The position numbers and the translations under genes are program-made. From DASYTH01 sp036002505 (lineage in GTDB: Bacteria > Actinomycetota > Actinomycetes > Mycobacteriales > Pseudonocardiaceae): a stretch of 64,000 bases of DNA. Below, piece by piece: positions 57,503 to 64,000 of the stretch. The notes beneath the pieces are model-generated. The model saw only the letters and a list, made by a program, of their open reading frames with translations. It was not told where the DNA came from and made no database searches. Each line of letters begins with the position of its first letter. The stretch's first letter is position 1. The stretch is from NCBI RefSeq assembly GCF_036002505.1, contig NZ_DASYTH010000322.1:1-64000 (forward strand). The letters are read 5' to 3'.

Positions 57503-57557
57503 TGCCCTGAAGGCCGCCTTCGGGACGTTGGACGTCCCGAAGGCGGCCTTCAGGGCA
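57503..57557. terminator. Perfect 25-bp hairpin between convergent genes
   Basis: The arms 57503-57527 and 57533-57557 are perfectly complementary around a 5-nt loop. They begin with TGCCCTGAAGGC. It lies 2 nt after the TetR stop and contains the coaE stop codon in its second arm, so it can end both messages. It belongs to the same family as 41368-41392. Confidence 0.85.
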
Positions 57558-58743
57558 CTTCCCACCCGGTGCGGCGGGCCCATTCCTCCATCCGCGGGTA
57601 CACCTCGGCGAACCAGGGCTCCTTGGCCTCGGCGTACCGGATCGTGCGCTCGTCCGCCGCGAACTTCCTGGCCAGGTCCCGTTTCAGCGCCGCGTACTCG
57701 TCCCGGATGGACTCCTCGGCCCGCAGCCAGTCGCGGAACAGCAGGGCGAACCGCCAGCCGGGTGAGCCGTGCGCGCGGACGTGCAGGTTCACCGGACGGC
57801 CCGGATCGGCCCCGTTGTAATAGCGCTTCCGCCACAGCGCGGGGTCGCCGGCGCCGTGCGGCTGGTCGTCGGCGATGCCCGGGCGGAACACGAACCCCGC
57901 CTCGGTGAGCGGCGCGGCAAGCGGGTCCGAATCGTCCACAGTGGCCACAGTGAGCTGGAGGTCGATCACGTCCTTGGCCGGCAGCCCGGGTATCGCGGTG
58001 GAGCCGACGTGGTCGACGCGCAGCGCCCGCTCCCCCGCCGCGCGCCGGATCCGGGCGGCGAGGCGCTCGGCCTGGGCCGGCCAGGTCGGATCGGGCTCGT
58101 ACAACCGGGGCGAGCCGTAGCCGGCCTTGCGGTGCAACCGCACGTTCGACTCGTAGCGCACCAGGCGGTCGGCCCAGAGCGCGTCCACCGCCGCGAGGAT
58201 CTCGTCGAGCGCGCCGGCGTTGTCCAGCCACACGTCGGCGGCGGCGCGGCGGGCCTCCGCGGTGGCCTGCGCGGCGACCCGGGCCCGAACGTCCACTTCG
58301 GACATTCCGCGCTCGGTGACCAGGCGGTGCACCCGGACGTCCTCCGGCGCATCCACCACGATCACCAGGTGATAGTTGGGCGCGAGGCCGTTCTCCACCA
58401 GCAGCGGCACGTCGTGCACGACGACGGCGTCGGGCGGGGCTGCCGCCATGAGCTCCGCGGTCCGGGCGCCGACCCGGGGGTGCACGATGGCGTTGAGCCG
58501 GGCGCGGGCGCCGGGATCGTTGAACACGGTGCCCGCCAGCGCCGCCCGGTCCAGGCTCCCGTCCGGGGTGACCATGCCGGCGCCGAACGCCGCGACGATC
58601 TCAGCCAGCCCGGGCGTGCCGGGCTCGACCACCTCGCGGGCCAGTAGGTCGGAGTCGATCAGGACGGCGCCATGCTCGGCCAGCCGACCGGCCACAGTGG
58701 ACTTGCCGGACCCGATCCCACCGGTGAGCCCCACGCGCAGCAT
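57550..58743 (-). CDS. coaE: Dephospho-CoA kinase fused to a GrpB-like domain
   Basis: This 397-residue protein has an N-terminal kinase: P-loop GGIGSGKST at residues 8-16, with DSDLLAREVV and HDVPLLVENG. From about residue 205 a GrpB/UPF0157 domain follows (VDHVGSTAIPGLPAKDVIDLQL). The fusion is known from mycobacterial CoaE. ATG 58743 is the natural start (MLRVGLTGG); the frame is open far upstream but without coding features. It makes the last step of CoA synthesis. Confidence 0.95.
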   Translation of the reverse strand: MLRVGLTGGIGSGKSTVAGRLAEHGAVLIDSDLLAREVVEPGTPGLAEIVAAFGAGMVTPDGSLDRAALAGTVFNDPGARARLNAIVHPRVGARTAELMAAAPPDAVVVHDVPLLVENGLAPNYHLVIVVDAPEDVRVHRLVTERGMSEVDVRARVAAQATAEARRAAADVWLDNAGALDEILAAVDALWADRLVRYESNVRLHRKAGYGSPRLYEPDPTWPAQAERLAARIRRAAGERALRVDHVGSTAIPGLPAKDVIDLQLTVATVDDSDPLAAPLTEAGFVFRPGIADDQPHGAGDPALWRKRYYNGADPGRPVNLHVRAHGSPGWRFALLFRDWLRAEESIRDEYAALKRDLARKFAADERTIRYAEAKEPWFAEVYPRMEEWARRTGWEVP

Positions 58744-58807
58744 GCCGGCATTGTCGCAGCGGGGTCCGCTCACCGAGTGTGGCGGGGTCTTAGCCATGCA
58801 AGGGGGG

Positions 58808-58826
58808 TCTGGGGCTTGTCCCCAGA
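58808..58826. repeat. Small hairpin, TCTGGGG-CTTG type, copy 1
   Basis: TCTGGGG (58808-58814) and CCCCAGA (58820-58826) pair around CTTGT. A matching hairpin with one more G:C pair lies at 61542-61561. Between 58744 and 58938 no gene was seen. Confidence 0.6.
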
Positions 58827-58938
58827 AAGAACCGTCTCCACTGTTATCGGTGGGGCTGGTGACACGCCGGGGGCTTGCGAGGTTTTCCGAGCTTGATCGC
58901 CTAGGGTGCCCGCACGGGGCAAGGACGCGGAGGGCGGA

Positions 58939-59166
58939 GTGGTTCGCACGGGCGGGCACGCGGGACGGCACCGGCTTGGCACGCCGGGGCTCAGGCACTG
59001 CATCGAGCACAGAGCGGTCGCAACAGCACTCGTCGAGTACCGGCGCAACTGGTGGAGCGCGATCCTCGTCCCCGCCAGACACACCCTCGCCGGCCTCCGC
59101 CGCCGCGCCGCCACCGCAGCGGCCGAGCGCGCCTGGGCCCCGGCGGTCCGCCTCTCCGAGATTTGA
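58939..59166 (+). CDS. Small hypothetical protein, basic
   Basis: This is a 75-residue frame starting at GTG 58939 with GGAGGG just upstream and a TAGGGT box about 30 nt further up. It is rich in Arg and Ala, with a central RHCIEHRAVATALVEYRRNWW and an ILVPARHTLAGL segment. No family was recognised. It sits between coaE and the lipoprotein gene, both on the other strand. Confidence 0.4.
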   Translation: MVRTGGHAGRHRLGTPGLRHCIEHRAVATALVEYRRNWWSAILVPARHTLAGLRRRAATAAAERAWAPAVRLSEI

Positions 59167-59184
59167 TGGGTTGGGCGCGCAGCC

Positions 59185-59757
59185 TCACCGAGGTGTGAGG
59201 GCGCGTTCGGCGATGTGGGAGAGGGCGTTGGCGGCGCGGTCTTCGGGGAGCAGGTCGGGGATCACCGTGATCACGACGGTGGTCCGGCCGCGGGAGGCGA
59301 CCAGCATGCGCTTGGCGCCGAGGAGCAGGACGCCCTGGCCCGGGCCGACCGGGACCTGGGAGGACTTGGCGCCGGCCTCGCGCTCGGTCTCGATGGTGCT
59401 GGCCAGGCGGCGCTGCGCGGCGGTCTCGTCGGTGTAGGTGGCCAGGCCGATGGTGACCACCGCGGCGGTTACCGGCTGGCCGTCCGGCACGCCGTAGTAG
59501 CAGTCGAGCCGCGCGGTGCGGCCGATCTTGGGCTCGGGCACGCCGACGATCGGCAGGGTCTGCCCGGTCACCGCCGCGTTGAGGATCTCGGTGATCTCGC
59601 CGAGCGTGGCCAGCCCGCCGCAGGTCTTCGGCACCTCCTTGGCCGCACTCGACGACACCGGCGCCGACGAGCTGACCGCGGGCACATTCGGCCGGGCCGC
59701 CGGCGGCTCCGCCGAGCACCCCGCCACCACCAACGCGGCCAGCGCCGTGATCACCAT
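59185..59757 (-). CDS. DUF3558-type lipoprotein
   Basis: This 190-residue protein begins with a short signal peptide (MVITALAALVVAGC) whose lipobox VAGC gives Cys14 as the lipid-bearing residue. A Ser/Pro-rich linker follows. The rest resembles DUF3558, with TCGGLATLGEITEIL, LDCYYGVP and a C-terminal VVITVIPDLLPEDRAANALS. ATG 59757 has GGAGGGG 5 nt upstream; longer open frames run into the 21-bp repeat array. It should sit on the outer face of the membrane; its role is unknown. Confidence 0.88.
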   Translation of the reverse strand: MVITALAALVVAGCSAEPPAARPNVPAVSSSAPVSSSAAKEVPKTCGGLATLGEITEILNAAVTGQTLPIVGVPEPKIGRTARLDCYYGVPDGQPVTAAVVTIGLATYTDETAAQRRLASTIETEREAGAKSSQVPVGPGQGVLLLGAKRMLVASRGRTTVVITVIPDLLPEDRAANALSHIAERALTPR

Positions 59758-59788
59758 GCGCACCCCTCCACGGTAAGCCCTCACCCCA

Positions 59789-59956
59789 CGAGTTCGACGT
59801 TCCAGCACGCGAGTCGCACGTTCCAGCACGCGAGTCCCCACTTCAGGCGCCCGAGTTCAGCGTTCGGGAGCGTGAGTTCATAGTTCGGAACCGGGAACTC
59901 AGGTGCCGGAACCGGGAACTCAGGTGCCGGAATCGGGGACTCGTGTGCTGGAATCG
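59789..59956. repeat. Eight 21-bp tandem repeats, orientation switches midway
   Basis: Units start every 21 bp from 59789. The first five carry a CGAGTTC.. word, for example CGAGTTCGACGTTCCAGCACG without the last base. The last three (59894-59956) carry the reverse-complement word GGAACTC/GGACTC. It lies between the lipoprotein start and the rpsA terminator, in a 258-nt gap that has no gene. Confidence 0.8.
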
Positions 59957-59968
59957 GGGACTCGCGTG

Positions 59969-60003
59969 CGAAAGCCCCGCGGCTTGGGGCCGCGGGGCTT
60001 TCG
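59969..60003 (-). terminator. rpsA terminator
   Basis: Arms of 15 bp (59969-59983 and 59989-60003) pair perfectly around a 5-nt loop, 12 nt past the rpsA stop. The stem is GC-rich with AAAG/CTTT at its base. There is no long T run, as usual in this group. Confidence 0.8.
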
Positions 60004-60015
60004 GGATGGTTGGGG

Positions 60016-61512
60016 TTACTGGCCGCCGGAGAGCTTCTCGCGGAGGGCGGCCAGTTGCTCGTCGCTGGCGAGGGTGCCGCCGCTCTTGGCCGCGGTCTCG
60101 CTGCTGCTGGAGGAGTACTCGCCGTCCACGGCGTCGTCGTCGCCAGCGCCCGCGGCGCTGGCTTCGGCGGCCTCGGCCGCGGCGGCCCGGACCTGCTTCA
60201 TGTGCTGCTCGTAGCGCAGGTGCGCCTCGGCGTACTGGCGCTCCCACTCCTCACGCTGCTTGTCGAAGCCTTCCTGCCACTCCTGGGTGTCCGGGTCGAA
60301 GCCCTCGGGGTAGATGTAGTTGCCCTCGGCGTCGTACTCGGCGGCCATGCCGTACTGGGTGGGGTCGAACTCCGTGTCCGGCGTGACGCCCTCGTTGGCC
60401 TGCTTGAGCGACAGCGAGATCCGCCGCCGCTCGAGGTCGATGTCGATCACCTTGACCATGACCTCGTTGCCGACCTGCACGACCTGCTCGGGAATCTCCA
60501 CGTGCCGCTCGGCCAGCTCGGAGATGTGCACCAGACCCTCGATGCCCTCGTCCACCCGGACGAACGCGCCGAACGGCACCAGCTTGGTGACCTTGCCCGG
60601 CACGATCTGCCCGATCGCGTGGGTGCGCGCGAACTGGCGCCACGGGTCCTCCTGCGTCGCCTTGAGCGACAAGGAAACCCGCTCGCGCTCCATGTCCACG
60701 TCGAGCACCTCGACGGTGACCTCCTGGCCCACCTCGACCACCTCGGACGGGTGATCGATGTGCTTCCAGGACAGCTCGGACACGTGCACCAGGCCGTCCA
60801 CCCCACCGAGGTCGACGAACGCGCCGAAGTTGACAATCGAGGAGACCACGCCCTTGCGGACCTGGCCCTTCTGCAGCTGGTTGAGGAACTCGCTGCGTAC
60901 CTCGGACTGCGTCTGCTCCAGCCACGCCCGGCGGGACAGCACCACGTTGTTGCGGTTCTTGTCCAGCTCGATGATCTTGGCCTCGAGCTCGCGCCCGACG
61001 TAGGGCTGCAGGTCGCGCACCCGGCGCATCTCCACCAGCGACGCGGGCAGGAACCCACGCAGCCCGATGTCCAGGATCAGGCCACCCTTGACCACCTCGA
61101 TGACGGTGCCCTTGACCGGCTCGTCGGCCTCCTTGAGACCCTCGATCGCGCCCCACGCCCGCTCGTACTGCGCGCGTTTCTTGGACAGGATCAGCCGGCC
61201 CTCCTTGTCCTCCTTCTGGAGAACCAGGGCTTCGACCTCATCACCGACGCTCACCACATCGGCGGGATCGACGTCATGTTTGATCGACAACTCGCGCGAG
61301 GGGATCACACCCTCGGTCTTGTAGCCGATGTCGAGCAGGACCTCGTCACGGTCAACCTTGACGATGGTCCCCTCGACGATGTCGCCATCGTTGAAGTACT
61401 TGATGGTCTTGTCGATGGCGGCGAGGAAGTCCTCACCCGTCCCGACGTCGTTGACGGCAACCTGCTGCCTCGTTGCGGTGCCGGACGGGACGGTTGTGGT
61501 ATCGGTGGACAT
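60016..61512 (-). CDS. rpsA: 30S ribosomal protein S1
   Basis: This 498-residue protein has four S1 RNA-binding domains: residues about 35-105 (GDIVEGTIVKVDRDEVLLDIG), 122-190 (KGTVIEVVKGGLILDIGL), 210-280 (RKGVVSSIVNFGAFVDLGGVDG) and 295-365 (GKVTKLVPFGAFVRVDEGIEG). An acidic, Ala/Ser-rich tail ends in ASDEQLAALREKL, as in actinobacterial S1. ATG 61512 is chosen from the MSTDT start; the open frame extends to 61620. The upstream leader of about 177 nt contains a small hairpin. Confidence 0.97.
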   Translation of the reverse strand: MSTDTTTVPSGTATRQQVAVNDVGTGEDFLAAIDKTIKYFNDGDIVEGTIVKVDRDEVLLDIGYKTEGVIPSRELSIKHDVDPADVVSVGDEVEALVLQKEDKEGRLILSKKRAQYERAWGAIEGLKEADEPVKGTVIEVVKGGLILDIGLRGFLPASLVEMRRVRDLQPYVGRELEAKIIELDKNRNNVVLSRRAWLEQTQSEVRSEFLNQLQKGQVRKGVVSSIVNFGAFVDLGGVDGLVHVSELSWKHIDHPSEVVEVGQEVTVEVLDVDMERERVSLSLKATQEDPWRQFARTHAIGQIVPGKVTKLVPFGAFVRVDEGIEGLVHISELAERHVEIPEQVVQVGNEVMVKVIDIDLERRRISLSLKQANEGVTPDTEFDPTQYGMAAEYDAEGNYIYPEGFDPDTQEWQEGFDKQREEWERQYAEAHLRYEQHMKQVRAAAAEAAEASAAGAGDDDAVDGEYSSSSSETAAKSGGTLASDEQLAALREKLSGGQ

Positions 61513-61541
61513 CAGGTGGGTAGCTCCGATAGGGATTGGGG

Positions 61542-61561
61542 TCTGGGGGCTTGCCCCCAGA
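61542..61561. repeat. Small hairpin, TCTGGGGG-CTTG type, copy 2, in the rpsA leader
   Basis: TCTGGGGG (61542-61549) and CCCCCAGA (61554-61561) pair around CTTG. It is 30 nt ahead of the rpsA start. Its twin is at 58808-58826. It may be a dispersed repeat or part of leader control. Confidence 0.6.
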
Positions 61562-61696
61562 GTTCGCTGTGGGTTGGGATCTGGAGTTCTTGTCACGCGG
61601 CGGAGAAAGTTCGCCCACAATCAGCAAACGCCGCGCGACCGCTCTTGATTCCCAGCACGGCGAACCCACGGCAGCACGAAACCACTGCGCGGCGGT

Positions 61697-61726
61697 ATCC
61701 TACGCGGCCACGCGAGGGCGCGGCAA
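61697..61726 (-). promoter_or_regulatory. Candidate rpsA promoter
   Basis: On the minus strand TTGCCG (61726-61721) and TAGGAT (61702-61697) are 18 nt apart. The transcript would start near 61690, leaving a leader of about 177 nt. The -35 match is modest. Confidence 0.35.
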
Positions 61727-61757
61727 ACCCAGGGTACGGAGCACGCCCCCGACCGGC

Positions 61758-61763
61758 TATAAC
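61758..61763 (+). promoter_or_regulatory. -10 box of the methyltransferase gene, leaderless
   Basis: TATAAC ends 7 nt before GTG 61771, so the message probably begins on the start codon. No clear -35 is visible. Confidence 0.4.
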
Positions 61764-61770
61764 GGTCACC

Positions 61771-62640
61771 GTGCAGAACGACCTCGGCAAACCACCCTCC
61801 GCGCTGTGGCAGTCACCGGCGGAGCGCGCGCTCGGCACGGCGGGGATTGCGCGCCGGCAGGCCGACTCGGCCGAGACGGTGGCGGCCAACACCGCGTGGT
61901 GGGACGCCTACGCCGAGGAGTACCACGCCGAGCACGGCGAGTTCCTCGGCGTGGCGGACTTCGTCTGGTGTCCCGAGGGCCTGCGCGAGGAGGACGCCGG
62001 GCTGCTCGGTGACGTCGACGGGCGCGCGGTGCTCGAGGTCGGCTGCGGCTCCGCGCCGTGCGCCCGCTGGCTCACCACCCACGGCGCGCACGTCGTCGGG
62101 CTGGACCTGTCCACGGCCATGTTGCGCTACGCCACCGCGGCCGGCGAGCTGACCGGCATCGAGGTGCCGCTGGTGCGCGGCAACGCCGAACGACTCCCGT
62201 TCGCCACAGGTTCCTTCGACCTGGCCTGCTCGGCGTTCGGCGCGGTGCCGTTCGTGGCCGACGTGGCCGCGGTGTTCGGCGAGGTGGCCCGGGTGCTGCG
62301 GCCGGGCGGGCGCTGGGTGTTCGCGGTGACCCACCCGATCAGGTGGATCTTCCCGGACGACCCCGGGCCGGACGGCCTACGGGTCACCAGCTCCTACTTC
62401 GACCGCACGCCCTACCTCGAGGTGGACGCCGGGGGCCAGGCCACCTACGCCGAGCACCACCGCACGTTCGGCGACTTCGTCCGCGCCCTCACCGCCGCCG
62501 GCCTGAACCTGCGGGACGTGATCGAACCGGAATGGCCCGAAGGCCATACCCGCGAGTGGGGCCAGTGGAGCCCGCTGCGCGGCGCCCTCTTCCCCGGCAC
62601 CGCGATCTTCGTGTGCGACAAGCCGGAGCCCGTAACGTGA
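61771..62640 (+). CDS. Class I SAM-dependent methyltransferase
   Basis: This 289-residue protein has the motif I loop VLEVGCGSAPCARWL near residue 91, the acidic strand VVGLDLS, NAERLPFATGSFDLACSAFGAVPFV and VARVLRPGGRWVFAVTHPIRW. The WWDAYAEEYHAEHG start is shared by many actinobacterial Methyltransf_11 proteins of unknown substrate. GTG 61771 is chosen by the -10 box. It is divergent to rpsA. Confidence 0.9.
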   Translation: MQNDLGKPPSALWQSPAERALGTAGIARRQADSAETVAANTAWWDAYAEEYHAEHGEFLGVADFVWCPEGLREEDAGLLGDVDGRAVLEVGCGSAPCARWLTTHGAHVVGLDLSTAMLRYATAAGELTGIEVPLVRGNAERLPFATGSFDLACSAFGAVPFVADVAAVFGEVARVLRPGGRWVFAVTHPIRWIFPDDPGPDGLRVTSSYFDRTPYLEVDAGGQATYAEHHRTFGDFVRALTAAGLNLRDVIEPEWPEGHTREWGQWSPLRGALFPGTAIFVCDKPEPVT

Positions 62641-62647
62641 TCGGCCG

Positions 62648-62720
62648 CCGGTGTCTGCGCGCCGAGCAGCGCAGGGAGCGAGGAACGAGCGACCGAGCAG
62701 CGCAGGCGTGCAGACACCGG
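62648..62720. repeat. Stem element, copy 2 (73 nt)
   Basis: The arms CCGGTGTCTGC (62648-62658) and GCAGACACCGG (62710-62720) pair perfectly. Between them lie GAGCAGCGCAGG, GCGAGGAACGAGCG and CCGAGCAGCGCA, as in copy 1 at 54901-54974. It is in the 118-nt gap between the methyltransferase and the acetyltransferase. Confidence 0.8.
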
Positions 62721-62758
62721 ATCCAGAGGCCGATCACCGCGCGAGCGGAGCGAGCGCA

Positions 62759-63691
62759 ATGAACAGAGTGGCGGATCTGTTGCTGCAGGCGCAGTCCGCC
62801 CGGTTCGCCGGTCTCGATCCGCTGCTGCCGGTGGCGACCCAGCCGCCGGAGGGGGACGTGATCACCGCGGCGCTGCGCGACGGCGAGCGGGTGGCCGGCG
62901 TGGTGGTCCGCACGGCGCATCCGCCGGGCTCGGTCGGCACGCTGTGGTCGGCGCTGGACGTGTGGGAGCTGCACCCGTTGCTGGGCCTGGCCGGCGGCCG
63001 CGCGATGGACCCGTTGCTGCGGCAGTGGCGGCGGATCATGGCGCGGGGCACGGTCGGCGCCGACTCGGCGTGCGTGGTGACCTGGCCGACCCGGGACGCC
63101 GAGGCCACGAGGGCGTTGCTGGACCACGGTTTCGTGCCGCTGTCGGCGATCGCGGTGCGGACCGGCAAGGAGGGTGCGCCGGACCTGCCCGCGTCCGCGC
63201 TGACCGTCCGGCGGGCCACCCGGGTCGACGCCGAGATCGTGGTCCAGCTCGAGCTGGCGGAACTGGAGTACTCGGCGCTGGTCGGCGGCGCGATCACCCG
63301 GCCGGAGGCGGCGGAGATCAAGCGCGCCTCGGTGGCCCGGCACCTCGAGCATGACGACCCGGTGTGGCTGGCCGAGCGGGACGGGCTGACCGTGGGCATG
63401 GCGCAGTGCTGGCTGACCGACGCGGAACCCGGCTCCTGGACGGCGATCCGGCTGCCACCCGGGCGCTGGGGTTACGTCAACTGCCTGTCCGTCCTGCCCG
63501 GCGAGCGCGGCGCGGGCGTGGGCCGGACGCTCATGGCCGTGGCCCACCGGGAGCTCGAGCGGCGCGGCGCGGTCGGCACTTTTCTCTACTACCACCCGCC
63601 GAATCCGCTCTCCTCGGTGTTCTGGGCCCGGCAGGGCTACCGTCCACTGTGGACGACTTGGGAGGTCCGGCCGGCCAGCGCCCTGCGCTGA
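62759..63691 (+). CDS. GNAT family N-acetyltransferase
   Basis: This 310-residue protein has a C-terminal GNAT domain with the acetyl-CoA loop LPGERGAGVGRTLMAVAHREL near residue 250, and FLYYHPPNPLSSVFWARQGYRPLW at the end. The N-terminal 140 residues look like a diverged second GNAT half. ATG 62759 begins the coding-like part; the frame upstream covers the stem element. Substrate unknown. Confidence 0.88.
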   Translation: MNRVADLLLQAQSARFAGLDPLLPVATQPPEGDVITAALRDGERVAGVVVRTAHPPGSVGTLWSALDVWELHPLLGLAGGRAMDPLLRQWRRIMARGTVGADSACVVTWPTRDAEATRALLDHGFVPLSAIAVRTGKEGAPDLPASALTVRRATRVDAEIVVQLELAELEYSALVGGAITRPEAAEIKRASVARHLEHDDPVWLAERDGLTVGMAQCWLTDAEPGSWTAIRLPPGRWGYVNCLSVLPGERGAGVGRTLMAVAHRELERRGAVGTFLYYHPPNPLSSVFWARQGYRPLWTTWEVRPASALR

Positions 63692-63752
63692 CCCGTGTCC
63701 ATGGACTGGCAAGTCTTCCGGCCAGAGCGCACCATGGGTGAGGTAAGGGTCT

Positions 63753-63779
63753 CGATTCCGCAACAGGTGCGCGGAATCG
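63753..63779. repeat. Hairpin between the acetyltransferase and the next gene
   Basis: CGATTCCGC (63753-63761) and GCGGAATCG (63771-63779) pair around 9 nt. It could end the acetyltransferase message or be part of the leader of the gene at 63804. The 112-nt gap has no gene. Confidence 0.5.
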
Positions 63780-63803
63780 CAGGCCCGCTGGAACCTTTCG
63801 GGG

Positions 63804-64000
63804 GTGGCGCCGTTGCGCGGTCGCGACTGGGAACTGGGCGTCAAGCCGCGCCGGCGCATGCTGGTCGGCTCCATCACCGCCGTGCTGCTGGCCGGTGCGG
63901 CCATCCCACTGCTGCGCACCCAGCTCGGCCCCGTCGCCGAGGAGCAGCCGCCGGCGCCCGCCCCGCCGATTCCGCGGGGCACGCTGCCGTCGTGGCTGCC
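63804..64000 (+). CDS. Membrane-anchored protein, 3' partial
   Basis: A frame opens at GTG 63804 and leaves the window. The first 65 residues have a basic start (LRGRDWELGVKPRRR), a hydrophobic helix at about 20-37 (LVGSITAVLLAGAAIPLL), and a Pro-rich stretch (EEQPPAPAPPIPRG). That is the layout of a cell-wall enzyme or secreted protein tethered by one N-terminal helix. The function cannot be told from this part. Confidence 0.6.
   Translation, partial: MAPLRGRDWELGVKPRRRMLVGSITAVLLAGAAIPLLRTQLGPVAEEQPPAPAPPIPRGTLPSWL

Noticed and set aside
58744..59082. Longer N-terminus for coaE.
   Set aside because: The P-loop kinase begins naturally at ATG 58743, and the extra part has no kinase features and includes a hairpin repeat.
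63692..63803. A c-di-AMP (ydaO-type) riboswitch ahead of the last gene, since such genes often carry one.
   Set aside because: Only a simple 9-bp hairpin is visible; the conserved ydaO blocks could not be found.

Overview
The window is high-GC DNA from an actinomycete. The most likely source is a member of the Pseudonocardiales, and Amycolatopsis is my best guess. The reasons are GC-rich third codon positions throughout, an actinobacterial-type rpsA and a CoaE-GrpB fusion of the mycobacterial kind, GTG/TTG starts, several promoters that sit directly on a start codon (leaderless transcripts), and GC-rich intergenic hairpins built on TGCCCTGAAGGC. No tRNA, rRNA, CRISPR array, insertion sequence or replication origin was seen.

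Region 1 (1-29 kb) is the right-hand part of a secondary-metabolite cluster. Two modular type I PKS subunits (1-9365, cut at its 5' end, and 9362-23125) carry five modules: A (partial KS, a mutilated AT, KR, ACP), B (methylmalonyl AT, DH, ER, KR), C (malonyl AT, DH, ER, KR), D (methylmalonyl AT, DH, KR) and E (malonyl AT, ACP only). The last module has neither a thioesterase nor a docking tail, so the chain must be released in trans or passed to another protein. A membrane-anchored TIR protein follows, then two related FAD polyketide-type hydroxylases flanking a drug-efflux MFS pump.

Region 2 (29-41.4 kb) begins with a degenerate PAS-GGDEF-EAL protein and a Methyltransf_19 methyltransferase. 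Next comes a compact minus-strand purine-catabolism block that runs from guanine/xanthine towards allantoin: OHCU decarboxylase, HIU hydrolase, urate oxidase, then xanthine dehydrogenase FAD and FeS subunits, an amidohydrolase deaminase, and the molybdenum subunit. After it lie an ECF41-type sigma factor with a divergent DoxX gene and a decayed SnoaL-like pseudogene.

Region 3 (41.4-48.1 kb) is a divergent catabolic locus with a KDG kinase, an IclR regulator and a Rid protein on one arm. The other arm has a PLP deaminase, an amidohydrolase of the D-aminoacylase family, a KDPG aldolase and a beta-propeller lactonase. Together these fit oxidative amino-sugar catabolism: aldonolactone, N-acyl-glucosaminate, glucosaminate, KDG, KDPG, then pyruvate and glyceraldehyde-3-phosphate.

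Region 4 (48.1-64 kb) is mostly housekeeping and accessory genes: a lamin-tail protein, an F420-type (DDN-like) reductase, a molybdopterin oxidoreductase with a divergent TetR, a fadB/fadA beta-oxidation pair with a divergent double TetR, coaE, a DUF3558 lipoprotein, rpsA, a methyltransferase, a GNAT acetyltransferase and the start of a membrane-anchored protein.

Several families of small repeats cross these regions: a very frequent 11-13 bp palindrome (TCCAC(A/T)GTGGA), 21-bp tandem arrays between genes, GC-rich hairpins, and two 73-74 nt elements with a shared core but different perfectly paired outer stems. Database searches were not possible, so all functions are read from motifs and context.
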